Positions 9,320 through 17,835 of a stretch of DNA of 64,000 nucleotides are shown piece after piece; position 1 is the first letter of the stretch; every line of letters starts with the position of its first letter. Below the pieces are notes generated by a model that saw only the letters and a list, made by a program, of their open reading frames with translations, searched no databases and was not told the DNA's origin. Source of the DNA: Bradyrhizobium sp. CCGE-LA001 (GTDB lineage: Bacteria; Pseudomonadota; Alphaproteobacteria; Rhizobiales; Xanthobacteraceae); assembly GCF_000296215.2 (NCBI RefSeq), contig NZ_CP013949.1, forward strand, positions 5,325,501 to 5,389,500, in the 5' to 3' direction. Position numbers and translations under genes: made by a program.

Positions 9320-9856
9320 ATGCGCCGTTTGATGCTGCTGCGTCACGCCAAGACCGAGACTGACGCGCCAAGCGGCCGTGACCAGGACCGCCGGCTCGAC
9401 GACCGCGGCCACAAGGACGCGGCGCGGATGGGCGACTGGATCGCCTCCCATCCACCCTTCCCCGAGACCGTGCTGGTGTCGCATGCCGTGCGAGCCCGGC
9501 AGACCTGGGACGTCGCCTGGGAAGCAATGAAGGACCGCGTCGCCGCGCCGCAGGTCGAGATCCTGCCGGAACTCTACGGCGCCGATCCCGCGCAAATCCT
9601 GGACTCCATTCGCACCGCAACCGCCCCGGCGGACCCGAAGCAGTTGCTGCTGATCGCCCACAATCCCGGCATGCACGAGATCGCGCTCATGCTGATGGGT
9701 GGCGGCGATCCGGCCGGGGCCAAGGCGCTCAGCGACAACCTGCCCACAGCGGGGCTTGCGATCTTCGACTTTGACGTCAAGGATTGGGGTGACGTGGCCT
9801 ACCGCCGCGGCAAACTGGTGCTGTTCATCAGCCCCAAGCTGCTTCGATCGGGATGA
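9320..9856 (+). CDS. SixA-type histidine phosphatase
   Basis: 178 residues of the histidine phosphatase (phosphoglycerate mutase-like) superfamily. It starts MRRLMLLRHAKTE, where H9 of RHA is the phospho-acceptor. RLDDRGHKDAARMG, VSHAVRARQTW and LLIAHNPGMHEIA are the remaining family blocks, with H of AHN as the second catalytic histidine. SixA of E. coli dephosphorylates phosphohistidine on phosphotransfer proteins; the substrate here is unknown. A GTG at 9299 would add seven residues, but the family begins at the ATG at 9320. A universal stress protein gene follows 56 bases later. Confidence 0.82.
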   Translation: MRRLMLLRHAKTETDAPSGRDQDRRLDDRGHKDAARMGDWIASHPPFPETVLVSHAVRARQTWDVAWEAMKDRVAAPQVEILPELYGADPAQILDSIRTATAPADPKQLLLIAHNPGMHEIALMLMGGGDPAGAKALSDNLPTAGLAIFDFDVKDWGDVAYRRGKLVLFISPKLLRSG

Positions 9857-9912
9857 GACGCGCGGGCGACGTCTCGACCGGTTGATCCAGCCTGGTTCAT
9901 AGGGAGGCGCAG

Positions 9913-10338
9913 ATGTTCAAGTCCATCCTCGTGCCCATCGACCTCGCCGATACCGATCTCGCCAAGCCGGCGATCGCGACCGCGGCGACGTTGTCGCAGA
10001 CCTGGAGCGGCGCCGTGCGCCTGCTCAACGTGCTGCCGATGACGCCGGTGATGCTGGCCGAATACGTGCCGGCCGATTTCGACGAGCAGCAGCGCCAGAC
10101 CTCGGAGGAAGCGCTCGCCATCGTCGCGCGCGAATCCGGCATCGAGGCATCCCGCATCTCCAGCGTGGTGCGCCAGGGCGGCATTTATCACGAGATCCTG
10201 GAGGAAGCGGTGCACATGAAGGCCGACCTGATCGTGATGACCTCGCACCGGCCGGCGATGCGTACGTATTTCCTCGGCTCCAATGCCGGACACGTCGTGC
10301 GCTATGCGAAGTGTTCGGTGCTGGTGGTCAGGCATTGA
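9913..10338 (+). CDS. Universal stress protein, UspA family
   Basis: 141 residues spanning one Usp domain. The first strand is MFKSILVPIDLAD (Asp at the nucleotide pocket), and VRQGGIYHEILEEAVHMKADLIVMTSH is the middle. The C-terminal GSNAGHVVRYAKCSVLVV matches the G-x9-G(S/T) ATP-binding end. GGGAGG lies 6-8 bases before the ATG. Usp proteins act in stress survival; nothing here points to a specific stress. Confidence 0.9.
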   Translation: MFKSILVPIDLADTDLAKPAIATAATLSQTWSGAVRLLNVLPMTPVMLAEYVPADFDEQQRQTSEEALAIVARESGIEASRISSVVRQGGIYHEILEEAVHMKADLIVMTSHRPAMRTYFLGSNAGHVVRYAKCSVLVVRH

Positions 10339-10360
10339 GGGCTCGTCATAGCCCGGTCTC

Positions 10361-10473
10361 GTAGGGTGGGTTAGCCGTGCGGACTGCGCGAAGCGCTGAC
10401 CGCTCGGCGTAACCCACCGCTTTAGTCTCCTCGGCAAAAATGGTGCGTTATGCCTGCGGCTAACCCACCCTAC
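10361..10473. repeat. Long palindromic repeat (GTAGGGTGGGTTAGCCG arms)
   Basis: The outer 17 bases, GTAGGGTGGGTTAGCCG, recur as a perfect inverted copy at the right end, and a shorter gtaaccca/ccgct stretch lies inside. It starts 22 bases after the uspA-like stop. It is related to the element inside the glucarate operon (27642-27728). Confidence 0.8.
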
Positions 10474-11126
10474 TCTGCTATCACTTGCGTTGCCTGGCGG
10501 GCAAAACAACCAAGCAATCGGTCAAGCCGCTTCGCCAAAAATATTCCACTTTACCGAAATTCGGAAACGGCGTATGTCTCGCCGCAACCCGGCCCAACGA
10601 AGAGGGGCGTATCGCGATCGTCACGAACGCGGGCCGGGCGGCGGTGGACGTGGGTCCACACCGGCGCGAAAAGCTTCGCAGGGCGGGCAACCGTGAGCGA
10701 ACGCGTCGCGTCAACGACGGGTGCGGTTCGCGTACGGTAAAATCGTGTCGTCCTGGCGCCCGGGGTCTGTGCGCCAAGTCTTGCGGTGATGTGGCGGCCC
10801 AACCGGGCGCGCGCATCAGCCATCTGCAAGGCGACGGGGGCAATAGTGCATCGCTCCCCGGGGAGAACACGACATAAGCCGTAAACCCACTGCGCAGGGA
10901 AGGCCGTGTGTTTGGCTTCACCTGTATGCCGCTGTGCACCTTTGTAAAGCACACGCTTTCGCACAGTGGACCGTGGGTGCCCGGCCGGCACCCGGTCTTC
11001 CCTGCGCCCTTCTCAATCGAGGGTGAGGCATCGACGCAAAGCTCGGGCGAGATCAGCCGCGAGGCTGCGAAGGTGCGTCTACAATCAAGATGCGAACGAT
11101 GAAGCGACCATGTCGCCCCATTCTCG
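10474..11126. other. Gene-free region, probable degenerate dispersed repeat
   Basis: I find no convincing gene in these 650 bases. Open frames exist on both strands but lack ribosome sites, domains or normal codon bias, and read as Arg/Gly/Pro-rich noise. The sequence resembles stretches I associate with multi-copy intergenic DNA in Bradyrhizobium that is often misannotated as short hypothetical proteins. With the flanking palindromes it makes a gene-free block of just over 1 kb. Confidence 0.5.
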
Positions 11127-11211
11127 GTCATTGCGAGGAGCCCTTGCGACGAAGCAATCCAGACTGTTTCCGCGGAAGCAGTCTGGATTGCTTCGCTCCA
11201 CTCGCAATGAC
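11127..11211. repeat. Palindromic repeat, GTCATTGCGAGG family, copy 1
   Basis: GTCATTGCGAGGAG at the left and CTCGCAATGAC at the right are inverted, as are the inner gaagcaatccagactg and cagtctggattgcttc. A second copy lies at 39484-39568 in the same orientation, followed by the same partner repeat. Confidence 0.85.
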
Positions 11212-11243
11212 GGCGGAGGTTTCCGTGCGCCAAACTCCACGCT

Positions 11244-11373
11244 CGTGCCCCGGACGCTGCGCAGCACGAAGTGCTGCGCAGCAGAGCCGGGGCCCATGTA
11301 TCAGCGAGTGCCTGACCTTCTGGGTCACGGCTCTGCGCAGCAACGCTCCGCGTCGCAGCGCGTCCGGGACACG
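11244..11373. repeat. Palindromic repeat, GTGCCCCGGACGC family, copy 1
   Basis: It begins cgtgccccggacgc and ends gcgtccgggacacg, with inner gcagagccggggcccatg and cggctctgcgcagcaacgc. Other copies lie at 39596-39727 and 46374-46511. It ends 24 bases before the DUF1127 stop. Confidence 0.85.
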
Positions 11374-11396
11374 GAAGGACGAGCGTCGCACGTGTC

Positions 11397-11633
11397 TTAC
11401 AGATACCGCGACAGCTCGGTCTTGAACTGCCCGTACACCGCGTCCTCGATCTGGCTGCGGTTGATCCCGATGTCGCGCAGGGCGCGGTCGTCGAGCTCGT
11501 TCAGGGTCTTGACGGCCGAGCGGCGCTCCAGGCGGTCGAACAGCGCATGCAGGGAGTTGGCGAGCGTTGCAAAAAATCCGCTCGACGGGGTTGGGCGTAA
11601 GCTCCGCCCGGCAGTTTGCGAGATCGTGGTCAT
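11397..11633 (-). CDS. DUF1127 (YjiS-like) small protein
   Basis: 78 residues. The C-terminal half carries the DUF1127 signature: LNELDDRALRDIGINRSQIEDAVYG, split here as LNELDDRALRDIG and INRSQIEDAV. Small Arg/Leu-rich proteins of this family in alphaproteobacteria are linked to RNA turnover and nutrient or stress responses; the molecular role here is unknown. ATG at 11633 is chosen over a longer frame from 11735 because GGAGAAG lies 5-8 bases upstream. It is divergent from a MocR regulator. Confidence 0.8.
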   Translation of the reverse strand: MTTISQTAGRSLRPTPSSGFFATLANSLHALFDRLERRSAVKTLNELDDRALRDIGINRSQIEDAVYGQFKTELSRYL

Positions 11634-11769
11634 TTTTCTTCTCCGGCCTGTCGGTCCGCGCGGCGAAGCCAATGCCGTTGGCGCGGACGCATTCAGCGCC
11701 TGCACCTCATTTGCCGTCGGATTGCTCTCGCTCACCTCGGCTCAATCGCGGACCTTGATGGAACTTAAA

Positions 11770-11817
11770 TGCTCCAGTACACTTCTCGGAGCAAGTAAAA
11801 CATTGCTCTCGGTGCAA
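11770..11817. promoter_or_regulatory. Two dyads in the DUF1127-MocR divergent region
   Basis: TGCTCC-N12-GGAGCA (11770-11793) and TTGCTCTCGGTGCAA (11803-11817, TTGC...GCAA) stand side by side just before the MocR start. The TGCTC/GAGCA core recurs, so they may be one regulator's operator. Autoregulation is inferred from position only. Confidence 0.4.
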
Positions 11818-11818
11818 T

Positions 11819-13162
11819 ATGTCCAAGTTCGAGTACGTGAAGCTCGCCGATGCCATTGCAGTCGATATCGCTAACGGCACGTTAAGGCCCGGCGACCGGC
11901 TGCCGCCGCAGCGCAATTTTGCCTATGACCGAGGCATCGCGGTCTCGACCGCCAGCCGGGTTTACACCGAGCTGCTCCGCCGCGGCCTCGTGGTCGGCGA
12001 GGTCGGCCGCGGCACCTTCATCTCCGGTGACGTCAGGCGCGAAGTCGAGACCTTGAGCGAACCCGCCGAGTCGCGCATCAATTTCGAGGTCAATTATCCG
12101 CTGTTGCCGCAGCAATGGGCGATGATCGCCAAGAGCCTTGCGGGGCTCGAACGCGTCGACGCGCTCGAATCTGCGCTGCGCGTCTCGACCAGCACCGGCA
12201 CCAGGAGCGCGCGCAACGCGGCCGCCGCCTATCTCGCACGCAAGGATTTTACGCCGCAGGCCGAGCAGATCGTCTTCACCGCCAACGGCAAGCAGTCGCT
12301 CGCCGCAGCCCTCGCCGCGCTCGTGCCCACCGGCGGCCGCTGCGGCGTCGAGGCGCTGACCTATCCTTACGTCAAGAGCATCGCCGCGCGGCTGGGCGTG
12401 ACGCTGGTGCCGATTCCGATGGACGAATTCGGCGCGCGCCCCGACGCGATCCAGAAGGCGCATCGCGAGGCGCATCTGTCGGCGTTGTATCTGCAGCCCA
12501 TCATCCAGAACCCGCTCGGCGTCACCATGAACGCGACGCGGCGCGCCGACATCATGCGCGTCGCCGAGAAGCTCGATCTCACCATCATCGAGGATGCCGT
12601 CTACGGCTTCCTCGCCGACGACACGCCGCTGGCGGCGCTCGGGCCGAACCGCTGCATCGTGATCGACAGCCTGTCCAAGAAGGTCGCGCCCGGTCTCGCG
12701 CTCGGCATCCTCGTTGCGCCGCCGCACCTGCGCGAGAGCGTGATGAGCGCGGTCCGCACCGGCGGCTGGATCGCCTCCGGTCATGCGCTGGCATCCGGCC
12801 AGCGGCTGATGGCGGACGGCACCGTCGCCGAGCTGGTGCGACTGAAGCGCATCGACGCCGCACGTCGCCAGCAGACCGCGGCGAGGCTGCTCGCCGGCTA
12901 CCAGCTCGCCGCCGATCCGCGCTCCTATCATTTGTGGCTGACGCTGCCGCCGCATTGGCGCTCGCAGACCTTCGTCGCGGCGGCTGCAAGACGCGGCATC
13001 GCGCTGACGCCGTCCTCGACCTTCGCCATCGCCCATGGCCACGCGCCAAATGCTGTGCGCCTCGCACTCGCCCCGCCCTCGCCCGAGCAGCTCGATTCCG
13101 GCCTGCGCACGATCGTGTCGCTGCTCGGCACCAAGGAAGAGGATTTCGATTCGACGGAGTAG
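11819..13162 (+). CDS. MocR-type transcriptional regulator (GntR HTH plus aminotransferase domain)
   Basis: 447 residues. Residues 1-75 are a GntR winged helix (LADAIAVDIANGTLRPGDRLPPQRNFAYDRGIAVSTASRVY, shown here as parts of one block ending VVGEVGRGTFI). Residues about 100-440 are a fold-type I aminotransferase domain, with the PLP lysine at K287 in DSLSKKVAPG, and NPLGVTMN and IIEDAVYGF around the cofactor. MocR proteins sense a PLP-linked or amino-compound signal and commonly regulate a divergent gene, which here is the DUF1127 gene. The start at the ATG places the first helix correctly. Confidence 0.88.
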   Translation: MSKFEYVKLADAIAVDIANGTLRPGDRLPPQRNFAYDRGIAVSTASRVYTELLRRGLVVGEVGRGTFISGDVRREVETLSEPAESRINFEVNYPLLPQQWAMIAKSLAGLERVDALESALRVSTSTGTRSARNAAAAYLARKDFTPQAEQIVFTANGKQSLAAALAALVPTGGRCGVEALTYPYVKSIAARLGVTLVPIPMDEFGARPDAIQKAHREAHLSALYLQPIIQNPLGVTMNATRRADIMRVAEKLDLTIIEDAVYGFLADDTPLAALGPNRCIVIDSLSKKVAPGLALGILVAPPHLRESVMSAVRTGGWIASGHALASGQRLMADGTVAELVRLKRIDAARRQQTAARLLAGYQLAADPRSYHLWLTLPPHWRSQTFVAAAARRGIALTPSSTFAIAHGHAPNAVRLALAPPSPEQLDSGLRTIVSLLGTKEEDFDSTE

Positions 13163-13169
13163 TGCGCTG

Positions 13170-13757
13170 CTACGGCAACAAGGACCGTGGCAATTGACCG
13201 AAGCTGTAGCTGCGCGGCTGGTTGCGCAGGACCAGGCCGCCGACCTGCCACGCGAACAGCGCGGCAAAGCCGAGGATGAACAGGGCGCCCGCGAACTCGC
13301 CGACCATCAGCGCGCGGATCAACAGCCCCGTCATCGCCACCGTCAGCACCGCCAGGAAGGCCAGCACCGCCGCATAGGTCGTGCGGCCGAGGCCCGCGGT
13401 CAGCGTCGCCCGGCTGCCCGCCTGCGCCATCCGCTGGTGCAGCGCGACGATGAACTGGCGGAAGCCGTTGTCCTGCGGCGCCATCAGCGCCGCGGTCTGC
13501 CAGCTCGTCGACAGGATCGCGATGCGGCCGCCGCCGGCGTGGCTGACGTCGGCGCGAAAGCGGTGCTGCTGCATCGATGTTGGGCGGAACGAGAGCCGGA
13601 TCCCGGAGATTTCGTCGTAGCGCCACAGGCCCGAGCGCCCGGCGGCGTGCCAGGACAACCCCTCTTCCGTCAGTTCAAAGCGGTGCGCCGAGCCGATCAG
13701 CGAGGCCTTGTAGGCGTACCTCGTGACTGGCGCGGCCTCAGCATCCGAAACCTGCAT
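13170..13757 (-). CDS. Hypothetical membrane protein with two C-terminal helices
   Basis: 195 residues, function not recognised. Residues about 10-120 are soluble and PH-like in feel (RFELTEEGLSWHAAGRSGLWRYDEISGIRLSF). Two hydrophobic helices follow (TTYAAVLAFLAVLTVAMTGLLI and GALFILGFAALFAWQVGGLVL, each about 20 residues). ATG at 13757 is preferred to an in-frame TTG at 13769; neither has a strong ribosome site. It is convergent with the MocR gene (7-base gap) and divergent from the next membrane protein. Confidence 0.65.
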   Translation of the reverse strand: MQVSDAEAAPVTRYAYKASLIGSAHRFELTEEGLSWHAAGRSGLWRYDEISGIRLSFRPTSMQQHRFRADVSHAGGGRIAILSTSWQTAALMAPQDNGFRQFIVALHQRMAQAGSRATLTAGLGRTTYAAVLAFLAVLTVAMTGLLIRALMVGEFAGALFILGFAALFAWQVGGLVLRNQPRSYSFGQLPRSLLP

Positions 13758-13824
13758 CTCGACAATCAAACCCCCGTTCGCGATCCGCTTGCGCGATCGC
13801 CCTCGCCCATCCTACAAGCGTGGC

Positions 13825-14259
13825 ATGGCTGAGACGACCTTTTTTCCGCGCCGCCTGATTCTCGGTGCCGCCCTGATATCAGGCGTGCTGCTCGCGCTCG
13901 CAGTACACATGCTGGGCGCGCGCTACGGACTCGATCTCGGCGGCCTCTGGCGCTCGAACACCCACGAGTTCATGCCGGCCGGCGCGGCCATCGCCTGGTG
14001 GCTCATCGCGACGGTCGGCTTCTCCGGCGGCTATTTCACCGCGACCCTGATGCAGAGTGCCGTCGACGGCCAGATCCCGCACCGCATGCGGCAGTTCCTG
14101 ATCGGTGTCGGCGTCCTCTTGCTTGCGGGCGCGGGACAGGCGGCCTCGGCACCTAGTGCGGTCCCGACCATTTCCGGCGTGCTGGCCGCCCTTGCGGCGC
14201 TGTGCCTCGGCGCGGTGATGGCGTTCTGCGGTGCGCATTTCGCGCTGCGCCGCGGCTGA
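13825..14259 (+). CDS. Hypothetical inner-membrane protein
   Basis: 144 residues with about four hydrophobic segments: ILGAALISGVLLALAVHML, AIAWWLIATVGFSGGYFTATL, FLIGVGVLLLAGAGQAAS and VLAALAALCLGAVMAFCGA. I see no recognised domain. The ATG at 13825 gives MAETTFFPRR before the first helix; the longer upstream frame adds only low-quality Arg-rich sequence. It is divergent from the preceding gene and convergent with the GGDEF-EAL gene, whose stop is 2 bases away. Confidence 0.6.
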   Translation: MAETTFFPRRLILGAALISGVLLALAVHMLGARYGLDLGGLWRSNTHEFMPAGAAIAWWLIATVGFSGGYFTATLMQSAVDGQIPHRMRQFLIGVGVLLLAGAGQAASAPSAVPTISGVLAALAALCLGAVMAFCGAHFALRRG

Positions 14260-14261
14260 CT

Positions 14262-16661
14262 TCAAGCAGATGCGCGCAGCCGCGGGCCTTCCAGCATCAT
14301 CGCGACATCGGACGCGGGCCGCGGCTTGCTGAACAGATAACCCTGCGCCTGGGTGCAGCCCTCGCGGCGGAGCAGCTCGAGCTGCGCGTCGTTCTCGACG
14401 CCTTCCGCGGTGGTGACGATGCCGAGGCTGCGGCCGAGACCGGTCACGGCGCGGATGATCGCCATGGAATCCTCCCGCGTCGCCAGCTCCGAGACGAAGG
14501 AGCGGTCGATCTTGATCTTGTCGAACGGGAAGCTGCGCAGATAGCTCAACGATGAATAGCCGGTGCCGAAATCGTCGAGCGAGATCCGCACGCCCATGGC
14601 GCGCAGCTCGTGCAAGGTGGTCAGGGTCGCCTCGCTGTTCTGGAGCAGGACCGATTCGGTGATCTCGAGCTCGAGGCGGCGCGCATCCAGTCCCGAAGCG
14701 GCCAGCGCCTCGGTCACGGACGCGATCAGGTTCGGGCTCTTGAACTGCACCGGCGACAGGTTGACGGCGACGTCGACGTCGTCGGGCCAGGTCGCCGCGT
14801 CGGTGCAGGCCGAGCGCAGCACGAACTCGCCGAGCTGGACGATCAGGCCGGTCTCCTCGGCCAGCGGGATGAAGTGGATCGGCGCGATCAGCCCGCGCTG
14901 CGGATGGTTCCAGCGCAGCAGCGCCTCGAAGGCCACGACGCGGCCGCTCGCGACGTCGCGGATCGGCTGATAGTACACCTCGAACTCGGCGCGCTGCAGC
15001 GCCGCGCGCAGATCCATTTCCAACAGGCGCCGCGCCTGTGCGCGCGCATCCATGCCGGTCTCGAAGAAGCGATAGGTGCCGCGTCCGTCCGCCTTGGCGC
15101 GGTAGAGCGCGAGGTCGGCGTTCTTGAGCAGTTCGTCCGGATTGTTGCCGTCCTGCGGCGACAGGGAGATGCCGATCGAGACGCCGATCACGATCTGATG
15201 GTCGTCGATCTCGTAGGGCGCCGAGACCACCTCGACGAGGCGGCCGGCAAGCGACCTTGCGGCAGTTTCCTCGGAACGTCCGATCTGCACCACTGCGAAT
15301 TCGTCGCCGCCGAGCCGCGCCACGGTGTCGTGCTCGCCGACGGTCGCCTTCAGCCTGCGGCCGACCTCCTTGAGCAGCGCATCGCCGATGGGATGGCCGA
15401 GCGAGTCGTTGATGTCCTTGAAGTGATCGAGATCGAGGCAAAGCACCGCGAGCTGGTCGCCCGACTTTGTCCGGCGCAGCCCCTGCTCGAGCTGTTCGTG
15501 GAACAGCACCCGGTTCGGCAGGCTGGTCAGCGCGTCATGGCGCGCCATGTGCGAGATCTTGGCCTGCGCCTCCAGCCATTCGGTGATGTCCTCGAAGGTC
15601 GCGACCCAGCCGCCGCCTTGCATCGGCTGGTTGACGACCCGGATCGAGCGGCCGAAGCGGTTGACGACGTCGGTCGTGGTGCGACCCTCGCGTGCGTCGG
15701 CCACCAGGCGAGCGAAGAATTCGTCGGCATCGCCCTGCCACTGGCCCTTGGCCTGCTCTTCCCTGAGCACGTCGACCAGCAGGCGGCCGGTGAGCAGGAT
15801 GTCGGTGCGGCGGAGCATCGCGGCATAGCGCTCGTTGAACAGGATGATCTTGCCGTCCGCGTCGAACATGCAGAGCCCCTGCGACATGTTCTCGAGCGCG
15901 CTGTCCAGCACGATCTGCTGACGGCCCAATTCGCCCTTGGCGCGGCGGTCGAGCAGCGCGGCCACGAGCGCTATCGCGATGATCGCGACCGCGGCGCTGG
16001 CGGTGAGGAAGGACAGCGAGGCCGGTGGAATCGAGAGTCCGCTGATCGCGAGCGTCGGGTCCGGCGTCAGCAGCACCGCGCCCATCGCGGTGAAATGATG
16101 TGCGACGATCGCAACCGTCAGCAGGGTGGTCGCCGTCAGCGCATGCGAGAGGTCGTCGCGCCGCGCGGCGATGAGCAATGCGGACGCCGCAAAGACGATT
16201 CCGAACAGCACCGAAGCAATAACCGTGCTTGCGATCCAGTTGACCCGTGCCGGCATCTCCAGCGCCGCCATGCCGGTGTAATGCATCGCCGCGACACCCA
16301 TGCCGACGATGGCGCCGCCGACCACGATCCAGAGCGGGCGCGAGGACGAGACCGCGATGCTCAGCCCCACGAAGGTCACGGAGATCGCAAGGATCAGGGA
16401 GAGGATCGTCACCGGGATGTTGTAGGCGCCGGTGCCGCCTGGCCCGTAGGCGAGCATCGCGATGAAATGCGTGGCCCAGATACCGCATCCGCTGACGGCA
16501 GCATCCAGAGCGATCCAGGCCACACGCCCGGATCCATGCGTCGCGCGCGCGCGCTGAAACAGGCTGATCGCCGCCGCGCTGGCGAGCAGACATACCGCGC
16601 CGCCGAGGGCGACCAGTCGCCAGTCGTGCTCGTCGCTGAGACAGTAGAGAACTTGATACAT
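14262..16661 (-). CDS. MHYT-PAS-GGDEF-EAL cyclic-di-GMP protein
   Basis: 799 residues. Residues about 1-230 form an MHYT membrane sensor (THFIAML, MHYTGMAALE and HHFTAMGAV mark the three repeats). A PAS domain lies at about 245-345 (NMSQGLCMFDADGKIILFN). GGDEF at about 355-515 has an intact RLGGDEFAVVQ. EAL at about 530-780 has FEALLRWNHP, NLSPVQF, LEITES, DDFGTGYSSL and KIDRSF, so both synthase and phosphodiesterase sites look intact. MHYT is proposed to bind copper and sense O2, CO or NO. ATG at 16661 follows GAGAGG; the longer frame to 16784 lacks a site. Confidence 0.92.
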   Translation of the reverse strand: MYQVLYCLSDEHDWRLVALGGAVCLLASAAAISLFQRARATHGSGRVAWIALDAAVSGCGIWATHFIAMLAYGPGGTGAYNIPVTILSLILAISVTFVGLSIAVSSSRPLWIVVGGAIVGMGVAAMHYTGMAALEMPARVNWIASTVIASVLFGIVFAASALLIAARRDDLSHALTATTLLTVAIVAHHFTAMGAVLLTPDPTLAISGLSIPPASLSFLTASAAVAIIAIALVAALLDRRAKGELGRQQIVLDSALENMSQGLCMFDADGKIILFNERYAAMLRRTDILLTGRLLVDVLREEQAKGQWQGDADEFFARLVADAREGRTTTDVVNRFGRSIRVVNQPMQGGGWVATFEDITEWLEAQAKISHMARHDALTSLPNRVLFHEQLEQGLRRTKSGDQLAVLCLDLDHFKDINDSLGHPIGDALLKEVGRRLKATVGEHDTVARLGGDEFAVVQIGRSEETAARSLAGRLVEVVSAPYEIDDHQIVIGVSIGISLSPQDGNNPDELLKNADLALYRAKADGRGTYRFFETGMDARAQARRLLEMDLRAALQRAEFEVYYQPIRDVASGRVVAFEALLRWNHPQRGLIAPIHFIPLAEETGLIVQLGEFVLRSACTDAATWPDDVDVAVNLSPVQFKSPNLIASVTEALAASGLDARRLELEITESVLLQNSEATLTTLHELRAMGVRISLDDFGTGYSSLSYLRSFPFDKIKIDRSFVSELATREDSMAIIRAVTGLGRSLGIVTTAEGVENDAQLELLRREGCTQAQGYLFSKPRPASDVAMMLEGPRLRASA

Positions 16662-16853
16662 TGCCGGCCCCTCTCGACCGGCACTTGAGCCGACAGAGAT
16701 GGACGATCGGTAACCGACTACAAACCCATTCCGGGAATGGTGAACGGGAGATGTGCGCGTTCGCTCACATTGTTGATCGATCACGCCCGCGGCAAAGAGC
16801 AGGACGGCCGCGGATCCGGGGCTTGGCAGGGACTAGGCAAGAACCTGGCAAGC

Positions 16854-16883
16854 AAAAGCGCCGCGCGGATGACCGCGCGGCGC
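16854..16883 (-). terminator. Strong hairpin terminator after the yciF-like gene
   Basis: Minus strand: GCGCCGCGCGG, four-base loop, CCGCGCGGCGC (11 perfect pairs), then TTTTGCTT. It lies 20 bases past the stop of the DUF892 gene. Confidence 0.75.
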
Positions 16884-16902
16884 CCCCTGACCTGTCGTTG
16901 CA

Positions 16903-17409
16903 TCAGCTCGCCGCGCGCAGGTTCACCTTGCTCTCGGCAAGTGTCGTCAGCTTCTGGTCGGTCGCCTTCTCCTCCTCGAGCGTCTTGGCGAGCACGCTGG
17001 CGCAGTCGTTGCGGCCGAGCTGCTTGGCCCAGGCGATCAGGCTGCCGTAGCGGACGATCTCGTAATGTTCGGCAGCCTGCGCCGCATTGATCAGCGCCGC
17101 GTCGAGCACGGCCTTATCGGCGACCTCGCCGGCGGTCTCGTCGGCTTCCTCGATGATACCGTCGATGGCCGGGCAATCGACCGCCTTCACGGGAACGCCA
17201 TGCATCTTGAACACTTCCTCGAGCCGCGCGACGTGCTGCTTGGTTTCTTCGAGGTGCGTCAAAAAGCCCTGTTTCAGCTGCGGATCGGTGGCTTTGCTTG
17301 CCATCTTCGGCAGCGCCTTGGTGAGCTGCTGCTCGGCGTAATAGATATCCTGCAGCTGATGCACGAACAGATCGTTCATGGTCTTGATGTCTTTTGTGAA
17401 CAGTCCCAT
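16903..17409 (-). CDS. YciF/YciE-like ferritin-like stress protein (DUF892)
   Basis: 168 residues, start MGLFTKDIKTMNDLFVHQLQ. Ferritin-like helices carry the family's acidic/His residues (DIYYAEQQLTKALPKM, FLTHLEETKQHVARLEEVF, AAQAAEHYEIVRYGSLIAWA, LEEEKATDQKLT), suggesting a di-iron centre. Family members are stress-induced in enterobacteria and rhizobia; no enzymatic role is settled. ATG at 17409 follows AGAGGA; an upstream in-frame start at 17469 is less likely. An EcfG-type promoter lies about 100 bases upstream, and a strong terminator follows, so it is a monocistronic stress gene. Confidence 0.87.
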   Translation of the reverse strand: MGLFTKDIKTMNDLFVHQLQDIYYAEQQLTKALPKMASKATDPQLKQGFLTHLEETKQHVARLEEVFKMHGVPVKAVDCPAIDGIIEEADETAGEVADKAVLDAALINAAQAAEHYEIVRYGSLIAWAKQLGRNDCASVLAKTLEEEKATDQKLTTLAESKVNLRAAS

Positions 17410-17835
17410 CGTTCCGATCCTCTCGGTTTCGGGGAACACGACGGTATCGGCCCGCACGAAAGGCCGCATATTTCGCCATGTTCGATTGTTGATTGGACGC
17501 TAACGGGAAAGACAGCATCGACGTTCCAAAAAAGCTGCGCATCGCTTGCGCTGGAACAATGCCGGCCGCACCAGAATTTGACATCATGTCGACACCCCGG
17601 CGCCGTCCGGGGCCGTCATTCGACTCATATGCTTAACGCGCGGCCGATGTGAACGGCGTATGACGAAAGTAGCCGGTCGGACGCAGAACCTATCCTTGTC
17701 AAGGGCTGCACAAGTCGCCGTTTTTGCCTTAAATGAGCTACATCATGTCTAGCGATCGACGCCGACCCTCGGCCGTGATCGTACCTGATCGGCCAATGCC
17801 TGGCTGGATCGTCTTGCCCCCCGCCGGGAGGATGA
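17410..17835. other. Gene-free divergent region
   Basis: 426 bases between the yciF-like gene and the UPF0104 membrane protein gene. Apart from the EcfG-type promoter at 17502-17527 I see no gene, RNA or repeat. The right part should hold the promoter of the membrane protein gene, but no recognisable motif stands out. Confidence 0.5.
17502..17527 (-). promoter_or_regulatory. EcfG-type (general stress sigma factor) promoter
   Basis: On the minus strand GGAAC, 17 bases, CGTT: an exact match to the alphaproteobacterial EcfG consensus (GGAAC-N16/17-cGTT). It is directed at the yciF-like gene about 95 bases downstream. Confidence 0.6.

Noticed and set aside
10474..11126. Short hypothetical proteins in the gene-free block
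   Set aside because: Frames overlap on both strands, lack ribosome sites, and their composition is that of random GC-rich DNA.
14610..16688. Long plus-strand open frame (692 codons) opposite the GGDEF-EAL gene
   Set aside because: It is antisense to a clear multidomain gene, is Arg/His/Asp-rich, and has no domain or ribosome site; GC-rich third positions leave the opposite strand open.
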